A stretch of 64,000 bases of DNA from Caulobacter sp. Root1455. GTDB taxonomy: Bacteria > Pseudomonadota > Alphaproteobacteria > Caulobacterales > Caulobacteraceae. The translations under genes were made by a program, and so were the position numbers. The notes under the pieces are model-generated. The model was not told where the DNA came from and did not search any database. It saw nothing but the letters and a program-made list of their open reading frames with translations. Shown piece after piece: positions 9,358-18,644 of this stretch; the first letter of the stretch is position 1; every line of letters starts with the position of its first letter. The stretch is taken from positions 62,001 to 126,000 of the forward strand of contig NZ_LMFQ01000001.1 of the NCBI RefSeq assembly GCF_001426905.1. Direction: 5' to 3'.

Positions 9358-9371
9358 TGATAACGGTAACA
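9358..9371. promoter_or_regulatory. LacI-type operator-like site 3 (deacetylase)
   Basis: TGATAACGGTAACA matches TGNTANCGNTANCA exactly and lies 29 bases upstream of the deacetylase start codon, where a -10 region would be expected. Together with sites 1 and 2 it suggests one regulon covering the receptor, GH9 and deacetylase/esterase transcripts. Confidence 0.55.
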
Positions 9372-9428
9372 ATTATGCCGTCCTTCGCCTTCGCCGCAAG
9401 GCCGTTCGCACGCCCGCCGCGTCGAGAG

Positions 9429-10424
9429 TCAGGTGATCTCGCCCATCAGCGCGTCCCAGCGCCGCCGCGACAGCTCGGCCCGCGCCGAGACCGAGGTGGC
9501 GGCGCGGATCTGGCGGCGGTAGTCGCCCGGGCTGGTCGCGAAGGCCTTGCGGAACAGCCGGCCCATGTGGCTCTCGGACTTGAAGCCGCAGGCCTGGGCG
9601 ATGTCGGCCAGCGGGCGGTCGTCGGCCGGATCGCCCAGCGCCGCGCGCAGCCGCACCAGGCGGCGGGTCTGGATGACGCCGCCGATCCCGCCGTCCGGCT
9701 GGAAGATGCGGTAGAGGGTGGCGCGCGAGACGCCGGTGGCGTCGCAGATCGCGTCCGCCGTCAGGTCCGACGCCAGATTGGCCTCGATGAAGCGCTTGAC
9801 CGACTCCCGGCGGGCGAACTCCAGGCGGCGCAGGTCGGCGCCGCGGCTGAGCTCGACGCTGCCGGCCGCGACGGTCAACAGGTCGATGAAGGCCCGCGAC
9901 ACCGCCGGCAGATCAGCCTCGCCGATCTCGGACGCGCGGGCGGCCAGCGAGGTCATGTAGTCGGCCAGCAGCAGGGCCTTGTCCTGGTCGACGACCCGGC
10001 CGTGCAGGCCCGCGGTCGAGCCCAGGGCCGCCTGCAGCACCTCGCGCGAGACGCTGGCGGTGACGACCCGGGTCGTGACCGCCCGGTTGCGCATCGGACG
10101 GGTCATGTCCAGCAGGACGATCTGGCCCGGCGCGATCTCCACGAAGCCCTCGCCGCCGTCGACCTCGAACCGGCCTTCGACGACCAGTTGGACCGTGAAG
10201 TGATCGAACTGGTCGCGGCGCACGCGCTCGGCCGAGCGCTCGTGGGCGACGCCGGCCAACCGCCGGTCGAACAGCAGGATTCCGGCCAGCCGCCAGCCCG
10301 CGACCTCGGCGAAGAACGCGCCGTCCAGGCCCGTCACGTCGGCGCCGGACGCGTAGAGCTCGCGATAGACGTCCAGTCCGACCCCGTCGGTCTCGGACGC
10401 GAACTGCAGGAACTGCTCAGCCAT
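9429..10424 (-). CDS. AraC-family transcriptional regulator
   Basis: 331-residue regulator. The N-terminal two thirds contain a cupin-like ligand-binding region (FTVQLVVEGRFEVDGG and IAPGQIVLLDMTRPM). The C-terminal 100 residues form the double helix-turn-helix, with ATGVSRATLYRIF in the first motif and LADIAQACGFKSESHMGRLFRKAFATSPGDYRR, written here in parts as CGFKSESHMGRLFRK and SPGDYRR, in the second. The start at 10424 overlaps the MFS stop codon by 8 bases and has GAGG upstream, so the two genes are probably translationally coupled. It is likely the regulator of the MFS operon or of the adjacent glycan genes. It is not an obvious reader of the LacI-like palindromes nearby. Confidence 0.86.
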   Translation of the reverse strand: MAEQFLQFASETDGVGLDVYRELYASGADVTGLDGAFFAEVAGWRLAGILLFDRRLAGVAHERSAERVRRDQFDHFTVQLVVEGRFEVDGGEGFVEIAPGQIVLLDMTRPMRNRAVTTRVVTASVSREVLQAALGSTAGLHGRVVDQDKALLLADYMTSLAARASEIGEADLPAVSRAFIDLLTVAAGSVELSRGADLRRLEFARRESVKRFIEANLASDLTADAICDATGVSRATLYRIFQPDGGIGGVIQTRRLVRLRAALGDPADDRPLADIAQACGFKSESHMGRLFRKAFATSPGDYRRQIRAATSVSARAELSRRRWDALMGEIT

Positions 10425-11751
10425 CAAGCCTCGTCGTCGCTTCCGCCGATTGAACAACGCGCGCCCACGCCCGGCGGCCGCCCCAGGCCAGCAGCGAGGC
10501 GGCCAGGCCGGCCGCCAGGGTGGTGCAGAACAGCGCCTTGCCCAGCTGGCCGGGTCCGAAAACCCGGTCGCTGAGCAGGCCGATGACCGGCGGGCCCAGG
10601 CCGACGCCGATCAGGGTGGTGGCGGCGAAGAAGACGGCGTTGGAGGCGCCGTGGGCGGTGGACAGCATCGGCTGGTACATGGCCAGGAACACCACCGCCG
10701 CGCCGCCGCCGAACACGGTCAGCATGAAGAAGCCGGCGCCGACCGCGGCCAGGGTCGGCGTGACGCACAGCAGGCCCGCCCCGACCCCGCACAGCGCCAT
10801 GGACGCGGCGATGACCAGGCTGGGCGCGCGTCCCGCGCGGCGGCAAAGGTCGGTCAGGGCCCCGCCGCTCAGATGGCCCAAAGGCGCGCCGACCAAGACG
10901 ATCAGTCCGCTGAACACGCCGCTGCGGGCCGGCGACAGGGCCAGCTCGCGCTGCAGCAGCGTGGGCAGCCAGGCGCTGGCCGCCTGGATCAGCACGATGA
11001 CGCAGCCGGCCGCCAGCAGGTGGACGCCGAACGTCGTCGGCCGGGCCCGCATCTGCTCGAGGACGGGCAGCAGGGAGGGCCGCCGGCTTGAGACCGGGGG
11101 CGTCGTTGGGCTCGCCGCCTCGCGGGCGTCGACGAACAGCAGCCCGGCGGCGACCATCAGGTTGGGCAGGGCGCTGAGGAAGAACAGCACGCGCCAGGCC
11201 TCCAGCCCCGGGAACACCGCCCGCACCAGCGGCGAGGCGCTCCAGGCCAGCAGCGCGCCGCCCAGCAGCATGGCGCCGCTGCGGCCCAGGGCCGAGCCGG
11301 TGGTGAACACCGAGATCGAGCGGCCGACATCCTGGGCGGGCGTCCGGGCCACGATCAGCGACAGGGCGGTCGGCTGGACCAGGGCCTGGCAGAGGCCCAG
11401 CAGCAGCCGGCTCAACACCAGTTGCTCCAGGCTCCGAGCCAGGCCGAAACCGATGCTGGCCAGGGTCCACAGCAGCAGGCTGCCGGCCAGCACCCTCAAC
11501 GGCGGCGCCCGGTCGACCAGGTGACCGACGGCCAGGGTCGAGACCACGAAGAACAGCACGAAGGCCGGGCCCTGCAGCAGGCCCAGGGCCGTGTCGCTGA
11601 GCAGAAACCGCTGCTTGAGCAGGGGCAGGATCAGGGCCGGCAGGTTGCGGTCGGCCTGCATCAGGAAATGGGTCAGCGCCAGCAGGCCCAGCGGCGCGCC
11701 CGTCGTCCAGCCCCACCTTGCCGCGCGCGACGCCGCTTTCGTTTCCGTCAT
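10417..11751 (-). CDS. Major facilitator superfamily transporter
   Basis: 444-residue inner-membrane protein with about twelve hydrophobic segments and MFS hallmarks. These include a loop 2-3 motif (LAVGHLVDRAPPLRVL) and a second copy after TM8 (LGHLSGGALTDLCRRAGR). It precedes and overlaps the AraC regulator by 8 bases. The position at the end of a glycan locus suggests export or uptake of a sugar, sugar acid or aromatic released by the esterase, but the family is too broad to name a substrate. The start at 11751 has a G-rich stretch (GGGGGCGGAC) upstream. Confidence 0.82.
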   Translation of the reverse strand: MTETKAASRAARWGWTTGAPLGLLALTHFLMQADRNLPALILPLLKQRFLLSDTALGLLQGPAFVLFFVVSTLAVGHLVDRAPPLRVLAGSLLLWTLASIGFGLARSLEQLVLSRLLLGLCQALVQPTALSLIVARTPAQDVGRSISVFTTGSALGRSGAMLLGGALLAWSASPLVRAVFPGLEAWRVLFFLSALPNLMVAAGLLFVDAREAASPTTPPVSSRRPSLLPVLEQMRARPTTFGVHLLAAGCVIVLIQAASAWLPTLLQRELALSPARSGVFSGLIVLVGAPLGHLSGGALTDLCRRAGRAPSLVIAASMALCGVGAGLLCVTPTLAAVGAGFFMLTVFGGGAAVVFLAMYQPMLSTAHGASNAVFFAATTLIGVGLGPPVIGLLSDRVFGPGQLGKALFCTTLAAGLAASLLAWGGRRAWARVVQSAEATTRLDG

Positions 11752-12192
11752 GTCCGCCCCCGGATCCCGCTAGACCGAAGACGGTGTTGGCGCGTCCACG
11801 CCGAGCGCCCGGCCCTGGGGTCGTTCAGAGCGCGGCAGCTCGACAACAGACTCAGACATACTGACGCTCGGTGATTTGTCGCGACAAGAGGGCAGACGGC
11901 GCCCCCATCGTCAACCGATCGAACGCCCAGATCCGGTCGGCGCCGCGCGGACAGACCGCCGATGCATCGAGATGCGCGAAATCGCCGCCGGACGGGCAAG
12001 CTTGACCACGCAAGGCCCAGGCGTCTCACGCTTGAGCTATATTGGAAGATTATTTCTTTCCCCTGCGTCCCAAGTCGCCTGAACCCTCGACTTCAACAGT
12101 AAATTGGAAATGTTTTTGCGACCCCTTCCGCAGCTCGGCCGAAAGAATGCGCGTGGCGCGCCTTCGGCGAGTTTGTTTTTCGGGGGCTAGAC
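11752..12192. other. Divergent intergenic region between the MFS gene and the autotransporter
   Basis: 441 bases without a convincing gene. The half nearest the autotransporter is AT-richer than its surroundings (12030-12120). It contains GCTATATT at 12036-12043, close to the Caulobacter -10 consensus, without a clear -35 at the right distance. GGGGGC just before 12193 is the probable ribosome-binding site of the autotransporter. I see no tRNA-like fold or terminator. Confidence 0.4.
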
Positions 12193-15100
12193 ATGTCGAG
12201 TAACCACCAATTCAAAACCAAGGGCGCCCGTGCGCCGGTCGGCCGGGCGATGCTGCTGACGGGCACGGCCCTGGGGCTTTCGCTGCTGGTGCAGCCGGCG
12301 GTCGCCGCCGACGCCTGCGGCGCGGCCGTTTCGGGCGTGGTGACCTGCCCCGCCGGCGCGATCACCACCGGCGTCAGCTACGTGGCCGGTCCGGACGGAC
12401 TGACCCTGAACATTCCCGCCGACGCGACGGTCAGCAACACCGACGCCCCCGCGGTCAAGGTCGCGGGCTCGACGGGCGCGGTCACGGTCAACGCCAACGG
12501 CGTGACCGGTAACGGCGCGGGCGGCCAAGGCGGCCTGGGCGTTCTGATCACCACCACGACCGGCGCGATCAGCCTCAACGCCGACGACGTCAAGACCACC
12601 GCCCTGACCTACAACGGGACTGCCGACCGCACCAACGACGCCCTGACCGCCCTGAGCGACAGCGGCAATATCTCGATCACCGGCAAGCATCTCTCGACCG
12701 TCGGCACCTACAGCTCGGCCGTCACCTCGACCTCCGGATCGGGCGACATCACGCTCGACATCGACGGCGCCAGCAGCACCGGCGTCGGCGGCCAGACGGT
12801 CGGCGCCTTCGCCTACACCAACGCCCCGGTCGGCGGCACGGTCACCATCGGCGGCGCGGTGACCGCGACGCTGAACAACATCACGGCCACCCACGGCAGC
12901 GGCGCCGTGGCCCTGTTCGGTCTGAAGACCGTCAACTTCACCAGCGGCTCGATCACCTCGACGGGCGGTCCCAACGTCTCCGAGTACGGCTCGACCTTCT
13001 ACGGCGCGGGCCTCCTAGTCCGCAGCTACGCCGGCGACATCGTCGGCACGAGCCAGACGGTCGCCACCACGGGCAAGCGCGACTATGGTGTCAGCCTGAC
13101 CGCCGCGGCCGGCGACGTGACCTTCACCAGCGACACGGTGACCACCACCGGCGACGGCGCCTACGGGATCACGGCCACCGCCGGCAAGACGGTCAAGGTG
13201 ACGGCGGCCACCACCAGCACCCAGGGCGCCTCGATCTACGAGAACGGCGCCAACCGCTTCGCCAACGCCATCCAGGTCAGCGGCGGCACGGCGATGATCG
13301 TCGACAGCGGCACGGCCTCGACCAAGGGCGACGGCGCCAGCGCCATCTACGCCAACGGCGCGGGTTCGATCTCGATCAAGAGCGGCACGGCCACGGCGAC
13401 CGGCGGCGTGGCCGTCCTGAACGGCGTCCAGACCTTCGCCAACGCCATCAGCGCCCTGAGCACCGCCGGCGGCATCGACATCGTCAGCGGCGCGGCCAGC
13501 ACGGCCGGCGCGGGCTCGTGGGCGATCTACGCCTCGGCCGCCAACGGCGCGATCAACATCAACAGCACCAACGCCTCGGCGCTGGGTAACGGCAGCCGGG
13601 CGATCTACGCCAACGGCGGCGGCGGCGTGAAGATCGTCAGCGGCACGGCCTCGACCGCGGGCAACTACCTGAACAACACCGTCGATGCGATCATGGCGTT
13701 GACCTTCAGCAAGAAGGCCAACATCGACATCACCAGCGGCACGGCCACGACGACGGGCACGTGGGCGCGCGGCGTCTACACCTGGACCACCGAAGGCGAC
13801 ATCGCGATCGACAGCGGCGTCATCTCCACCGCCGGCCTCAATTCGCAAGGCATCCTGGTCGATCTGGACGGCAACGCCGACTACACCGACCACGCCGCGG
13901 CCGCCGGCACGGGCGCCCTGAGCATCAAGAGCGGCTCGATCGCGACCCTGGGCGACAACGGCGCCGGCATCGCCATCGACCGCCGGGGCGTCATCGCCGT
14001 CGCCAGCGACACGATCAGCACCAAGGGCACGAACGGCTACGGCATCGTGGCGTTCGGCGGCGACGACGTCACCGTCGACAGCGGCAAGATCACCACCGCC
14101 GGCTTCACCGCCAGCGGCATCCAGGTGGAAACCGTCGGCCCGGTCTCGATCGTCAGCGACGAGATCTCGACCGCCGGCCACGGCGCGGCGGGCATCCGCG
14201 CCATCGGCGGCGAAGGCGTGACCATCGTCAGCGGCGCGATCAGCACCAAGGGCGACAAGGCCGCCGTCGCGGGCGGCCTCGACCGCGCGGCCAGCGGCAT
14301 CTTCGCCACCAGCGCCGCCGGCTCGGTCGACATCACCAGCGGCTCGATCGCCACCGAGGGCTTCGGCGCCGTCGGCATCCGCGTCACCCAGACCGAGAGC
14401 GGCCTCGTCTACGGCTCGCCGCACACGCCCGCGGGCGGGACCGGGACGGTTCATATCGTCAGCGACACGATCAGCACCGCCAAGGGCAACGCCGTCGGCA
14501 TCTGGGTCGAGAACGCCGGCAAGGTGACCGTCGACAGCGGCGAGATCACCGCCGCCGACGCCTCGGGCATCAATGTCTATGGCAAGGACGGGATCGACAT
14601 CACGTCCGACAAGATCACCGGCGCCTACGGCGGCCTGTTCGCCTACACCCAGGACGGCCCGATCAACGTCAAGAGCGGCGAGATCACGGTCGGCGCCAAG
14701 GGCGACATGGGCATCTACGCCGTCAGCACGACCGGCGCGATCACCATCGACGCCGGCGTGACCCACACCACCAACCTCGGCATGAACAATGGCTGGACCG
14801 CCGACGCGGTCGGCGCCTCGTCGAGCGGCGGCCTGATCACCATCAAGAGCGTCGACGCCTCGGCGGTCGGCACCTACGCCTCGGCGGTCTACGGCGTCTC
14901 GACCGGCGGCAGGGTGGTGATCGACAGCGGCAAGGCCCGAGCCTCCAGCGACGGGACACTGGCCATCCTGGCCCAGGGCGACAGCGTCGCGGTCACCAGC
15001 CAGGACGCCGAGATCACCGGCGCCGGCTCGGTGGCGATCCAGGCGATCGCCAAGAACGGCGACGCCGTCGTGACCTCGGGCCGGGCCGTCGTCAACGGCG

Positions 15101-17640
15101 ACAACGGTCGCGGCCTTGACGTCCGCGCCAGCCACGACGCCGTCGTGACCATCACGGGCGAGACCTCGGGCAGCCTGGTCGGCGCTTCGATCTCGGCCCT
15201 GAACCGCTCGAACGCGACCGTCGCGGCCGGCGCCTCGGTCACCTCGACCACCGGCGAAGGCCTGGTGTTCAAGACCACCGCCATCAGCGGTTCGCCGGTC
15301 ACCGGCGTCACCGCCGGCTACGGCGCGGACCTGACCACCGCCGGCTATATCGGCGGCGGCGCGGGCGCGCGGGCGGTTCTGTTCGGCGGCGGAAATGACA
15401 CCCTAACCGTCCTGGCCGGCGCCAGCTTCGGCGGCGCCGTCGACGCCGGCGCGGGTCTGGACACCCTGACCCTGAAGGGCGCGGGCCAGGTCAACGCCCA
15501 GACCCTGGCCGGCGTGATCGGCTTCGAGACCGCCCTGGTGCAGTCGGGCCAGTTCACCCTGACCCAGAACACCAGCTTCGAGACCACCACCATCACCGGC
15601 GGCAAGCTGATCACCACCGCCGACCTGACCAGCCCGGTCACGGTCGGGGCCGGCGGCACGCTGCAGATCGGCGCCGGCGGCGCGACCGGTTCGCTGACCG
15701 GCGACCTGGTGTTGAACGGCACGGCGATCTTCAACCGCTCGGACGAGTACGACTACGCCGGCGACATCACCGGCACGGGCGAACTGATCAAGCAAGGCGG
15801 CCAGCGCCTGGTGCTGTCGGGCGACTACGGCTTCACCGGCACCACCACGGTGCAGGGCGGCACCGTGCGCATCCTCCACCTGCCGCAAACCGCCGAGGTC
15901 CAGGTCGACAACGGCCTGCTCGACCTCAGCGGCCTGACCCAGACCGTCACCAATCTGAGCGGCGGTTCGAACGGCCAGATCTCGATCGAGGGCGGCGCCC
16001 TGACCGTGAACCAGGCCGAGACGACCACCTTCTCGGGCGCGATCACCGGCTCGGGCTCGTTCACGATCACCGGCGGCGGCGTCATCGACCTGGCCGGGGC
16101 CAACACCTACACCGGCGACACCACGGTCAATGTCGGCAAGCTGAAGGTCAACGGCTCGGTCACCTCGGACGTCACGGTCGGCTCGGCCGGCCTGCTGGGC
16201 GGTTCGGGCACGATCACCGGCGACGTGCTGGTCCAGAACGGCGGTCAGGTGACCCCGGGCAACTCGCCCGGGACCCTGCATGTGGCCGGCGACTTCACCT
16301 TCGCCACGGGCTCGGTCTACCAGGCCGAAGTCCTGCCGACCGGCGAGCATGACCTGATCGACGCGACGGGCGTGACCACGATCCAGAGCGGCGTCACGGT
16401 CCAGGTCCTGGCCGGCGGTCCGACGTCGCAATACGCCCGCCTGTCGCAGTACGGCATCGTCCAGTCGGCCGGCGGCGTGGTCGGCACGTTCGCGGGGGTG
16501 ACCAGCAACCTGGCGTTCCTGACGCCGAGCCTGAGCTACACCGCCAACGCCGTGCGCCTGAACCTGCTGCGCAACGACATCCGCTTCGCCAGCCTGGCGA
16601 CCACCCGCAACCAGGCCGAGACGGCGCGGGCCGCCGAAGCCCAGGGCTACGGTTCGGTGATCTACGACGCCCTGGTCACCCAGAGCGCGACGGGCGCGGC
16701 CCAGGGCTACGACGCCCTGGACGGCCAGATCCATGCCGACGTCTCGACCCTGCTGCTGGGCGACGCCGGTCGTCTGCGCGACGCGGTCCAGAACCGCGCC
16801 TCGGCGCCGGCCGACGCGGTCGGCGGCTGGGGCGACGTCCTGGCCGGCTGGAGCAAGGTCAACGCGGGCGCCGGCGCGGCGGGCGTCAAGACCGCCAGCT
16901 CCGGCCTCGTGGTCGGCGGCGACACCGTGGTGGGCGCGACCCGCATCGGCGTCGCGGCCGCCTATGACGACGGCCGCGCCACGGTCTCGGGCCGCAGCAG
17001 CCAGGCCGACGCCACCAGCGGCCAACTGGCCGTCTACGCGGCCTCGGCCTTCGGTCCCCTGCGCGCCAATGTCGGCGGCGGCTATGCCTGGTCGTCGGTC
17101 GACACCGCGCGGACCGTCTCCTTCCCCGGCGCCCAGGATCGGGTGCAAGGCAAGTACGACGCCAAGACCGCCCAGCTGTTCGCCCAGGTCTCGGTTCCGA
17201 TGACCTACGGCGCGGCGGTGGTCGAGCCGTTCGCCTCGGGCGCCTATCTGACCGTCAAGACCGACGACGCGGTCGAGACCGGCGGCTTCGCGCGGCTGGA
17301 CGTCCAGGGCGTCAAGCGCGAGCTGGGCGTGATCGATCTGGGCGTCAAGCTGAAGACCGAGACCGGCTTCGGGACCGACGGCGTGCTGCGTCCGCACGCC
17401 TCGATCGCCTGGCGCATGACCACCGGCGACCTGGCCGGCGAGACCTCCAACGCCTTCGCCGGCGGCGTGAACCGCTTCGTGGTGACCGGCGCCAAGGCCT
17501 CGGCCGGCGGCGTGGCCCTGCAGCTGGGAGCCGATCTGTTCTCCGGCGACCGGGCCCGTTTCGGCGTCACCTACGACGCGGCCTACGGCGGCGGCTTCGA
17601 AGCCCAAGCCATCCGCGCCGGCGGTTCCTGGAAGTTCTAG
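12193..17640 (+). CDS. Very large autotransporter adhesin (type Va secretion)
   Basis: 1815 residues. The signal peptide is at about 1-39 (hydrophobic core LLLTGTALGLSLLV, then VAA). Roughly 1000 residues of beta-helix passenger follow, dominated by a degenerate repeat of the type I-x-SG-x-IST-x-G-x-GA-x-GI. Next come two autotransporter-associated strand repeats (GQRLVLSGDYGFTGTTTVQ and GVIDLAGANTYTGDTTVN) and a linker with NSPGTLHVAGDF. The C-terminal barrel runs from about residue 1545 to the terminal WKF, as required for outer-membrane insertion. Cell-surface display with a role in adhesion or biofilm is likely. The passenger is very rich in G, T, S, A and D and cysteine-poor. A strong terminator follows the gene. 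Confidence 0.9.
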   Translation: MSSNHQFKTKGARAPVGRAMLLTGTALGLSLLVQPAVAADACGAAVSGVVTCPAGAITTGVSYVAGPDGLTLNIPADATVSNTDAPAVKVAGSTGAVTVNANGVTGNGAGGQGGLGVLITTTTGAISLNADDVKTTALTYNGTADRTNDALTALSDSGNISITGKHLSTVGTYSSAVTSTSGSGDITLDIDGASSTGVGGQTVGAFAYTNAPVGGTVTIGGAVTATLNNITATHGSGAVALFGLKTVNFTSGSITSTGGPNVSEYGSTFYGAGLLVRSYAGDIVGTSQTVATTGKRDYGVSLTAAAGDVTFTSDTVTTTGDGAYGITATAGKTVKVTAATTSTQGASIYENGANRFANAIQVSGGTAMIVDSGTASTKGDGASAIYANGAGSISIKSGTATATGGVAVLNGVQTFANAISALSTAGGIDIVSGAASTAGAGSWAIYASAANGAININSTNASALGNGSRAIYANGGGGVKIVSGTASTAGNYLNNTVDAIMALTFSKKANIDITSGTATTTGTWARGVYTWTTEGDIAIDSGVISTAGLNSQGILVDLDGNADYTDHAAAAGTGALSIKSGSIATLGDNGAGIAIDRRGVIAVASDTISTKGTNGYGIVAFGGDDVTVDSGKITTAGFTASGIQVETVGPVSIVSDEISTAGHGAAGIRAIGGEGVTIVSGAISTKGDKAAVAGGLDRAASGIFATSAAGSVDITSGSIATEGFGAVGIRVTQTESGLVYGSPHTPAGGTGTVHIVSDTISTAKGNAVGIWVENAGKVTVDSGEITAADASGINVYGKDGIDITSDKITGAYGGLFAYTQDGPINVKSGEITVGAKGDMGIYAVSTTGAITIDAGVTHTTNLGMNNGWTADAVGASSSGGLITIKSVDASAVGTYASAVYGVSTGGRVVIDSGKARASSDGTLAILAQGDSVAVTSQDAEITGAGSVAIQAIAKNGDAVVTSGRAVVNGDNGRGLDVRASHDAVVTITGETSGSLVGASISALNRSNATVAAGASVTSTTGEGLVFKTTAISGSPVTGVTAGYGADLTTAGYIGGGAGARAVLFGGGNDTLTVLAGASFGGAVDAGAGLDTLTLKGAGQVNAQTLAGVIGFETALVQSGQFTLTQNTSFETTTITGGKLITTADLTSPVTVGAGGTLQIGAGGATGSLTGDLVLNGTAIFNRSDEYDYAGDITGTGELIKQGGQRLVLSGDYGFTGTTTVQGGTVRILHLPQTAEVQVDNGLLDLSGLTQTVTNLSGGSNGQISIEGGALTVNQAETTTFSGAITGSGSFTITGGGVIDLAGANTYTGDTTVNVGKLKVNGSVTSDVTVGSAGLLGGSGTITGDVLVQNGGQVTPGNSPGTLHVAGDFTFATGSVYQAEVLPTGEHDLIDATGVTTIQSGVTVQVLAGGPTSQYARLSQYGIVQSAGGVVGTFAGVTSNLAFLTPSLSYTANAVRLNLLRNDIRFASLATTRNQAETARAAEAQGYGSVIYDALVTQSATGAAQGYDALDGQIHADVSTLLLGDAGRLRDAVQNRASAPADAVGGWGDVLAGWSKVNAGAGAAGVKTASSGLVVGGDTVVGATRIGVAAAYDDGRATVSGRSSQADATSGQLAVYAASAFGPLRANVGGGYAWSSVDTARTVSFPGAQDRVQGKYDAKTAQLFAQVSVPMTYGAAVVEPFASGAYLTVKTDDAVETGGFARLDVQGVKRELGVIDLGVKLKTETGFGTDGVLRPHASIAWRMTTGDLAGETSNAFAGGVNRFVVTGAKASAGGVALQLGADLFSGDRARFGVTYDAAYGGGFEAQAIRAGGSWKF

Positions 17641-17686
17641 ACATAACCCCTCGGCGAGCCGGCGCCCCAGCCGGCTCGTCACCTCA

Positions 17687-17715
17687 AAAGGGCCCCGCAA
17701 GGGGCCCTTTCTTTT
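17687..17715 (+). terminator. Intrinsic terminator after the autotransporter
   Basis: A perfect 10-bp stem (AAAGGGCCCC at 17687-17696 and GGGGCCCTTT at 17701-17710) with a 4-base loop GCAA is followed by CTTTTT. The A-run on the other side lets it also end the opposing transcript of the convergent outer-membrane gene. Confidence 0.9.
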
Positions 17716-17731
17716 TGGGCGTCAGCCTGAC

Positions 17732-18505
17732 TTAGAACGTGTAGTCGAAGCCGATGCGGAACAGGTTGCCCCGGGCGTCCGCCTCGGAGCTGAGGGTGGC
17801 GTAGTTGCTGCCCACCGTGCCCTGCGACTTGATCGTGCCGAAGTCGGAATACAGCCACTCGCCCCGCACCGAGGTGTATTCGCTCAGCGCGAAGGCCGCG
17901 CCCAGGCCGGCGGTCCAGCCGAACTTGACGTCGGACTCCTCGTTGTTGCCGGTGATCGGCGGGCTGCGGGTGTCGTAGTATTTGGTCGTCAGCTTGATGT
18001 CCGAGGCGGCCACGCCGGCCGTCGCGTAGAACAGCCAGGTGTCCGTCGCGTAGCCGACCCGGGGACGCAGGGTCCACATCCAGTCGGTCTTCATCTTCTG
18101 CTCGATCGTGAAATCGATCGGCGGAGCGATCGCCAGGCCCGACCGGTAGGTCTTCTTCCGGTCCTCGCCGAGATTGTAATAGTTGATGTCGGTCTCCAAC
18201 CCGATCATCCAGCCCCCCGACCAGTAGTTGTAGCCGGCCTGGAACCCGCCGGTGAAACCGACGTCATTGTTGTCGTCCTCCGAGACGGGGGCGTTGATCA
18301 GGCCGATGTCGCCCGGCGGGATGACGGCGCCGCCCGAGCCGGACGCCGCCTTCATGGTCAGGGTGGTGTCGGCCTTGGAAGCGCCGATGTTGCCGCCGAC
18401 GTAATAGCCGTTCCACGGCCCGTCCTGCGCGGCGGCGGCGCCGGCGCCCAGGCAGACAAAGCCGGCCGCGCCAAGGGCGACGGCGATGAACTCGAACTTA
18501 CGCAT
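17732..18505 (-). CDS. Outer-membrane beta-barrel protein (Omp25/Omp31-like)
   Basis: 257 residues, with a signal peptide (about 1-26, ending AAAAQ) followed by GPWNGYYVGGNIG, the usual opening of small 8-stranded barrels of the Omp25/OmpW-like type. Alternating strands follow (GFTGGFQAGYNYWSGGWMIGLETDI, in parts GFQAGYNYW and WMIGLETDINYY) and the protein ends FRIGFDYTF with the terminal aromatic. The start at 18505 is preceded by GGAGGA. Candidate functions are surface structure or adhesion; no enzymatic motif is present. It lies downstream of the OmpA-like lipoprotein gene on the same strand, separated by a strong stem-loop. Confidence 0.85.
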   Translation of the reverse strand: MRKFEFIAVALGAAGFVCLGAGAAAAQDGPWNGYYVGGNIGASKADTTLTMKAASGSGGAVIPPGDIGLINAPVSEDDNNDVGFTGGFQAGYNYWSGGWMIGLETDINYYNLGEDRKKTYRSGLAIAPPIDFTIEQKMKTDWMWTLRPRVGYATDTWLFYATAGVAASDIKLTTKYYDTRSPPITGNNEESDVKFGWTAGLGAAFALSEYTSVRGEWLYSDFGTIKSQGTVGSNYATLSSEADARGNLFRIGFDYTF

Positions 18506-18555
18506 ACAACTTGTCCTCCAGGGGATTCGATCGGGAGGACAAGGCTTCCGCGTAA

Positions 18556-18597
18556 CGCCCGCCCCTCGGTATCCGGTACGGACCTGAGGGGCGGGCG
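18556..18597 (-). terminator. Long GC-rich stem-loop between two outer-membrane genes
   Basis: A perfect 12-bp stem (CGCCCGCCCCTC, 18556-18567; GAGGGGCGGGCG, 18586-18597) encloses an 18-base loop that can pair further. It follows the OmpA-like lipoprotein stop codon, but no U-run follows in that direction. It may therefore be a processing or mRNA-stability element rather than a full terminator. Confidence 0.5.
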
Positions 18598-18644
18598 GAC
18601 GGGACCGGAGGCGGCGCGCGGTGATCCGCGCGCCGCCGGGGCCG

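Noticed and set aside
6843..10574. Open frame of 1243 codons on the plus strand
   Set aside because: It runs antisense through three well-supported genes (esterase, deacetylase, AraC regulator) and their intergenic gaps, with no recognisable domain.
13015..15135. Long antisense frames within the autotransporter gene
   Set aside because: They arise from the repetitive, G/C-third-position-rich coding sequence. Their Asp/Arg/Ala/Val-rich translations show no fold and change with the repeats.
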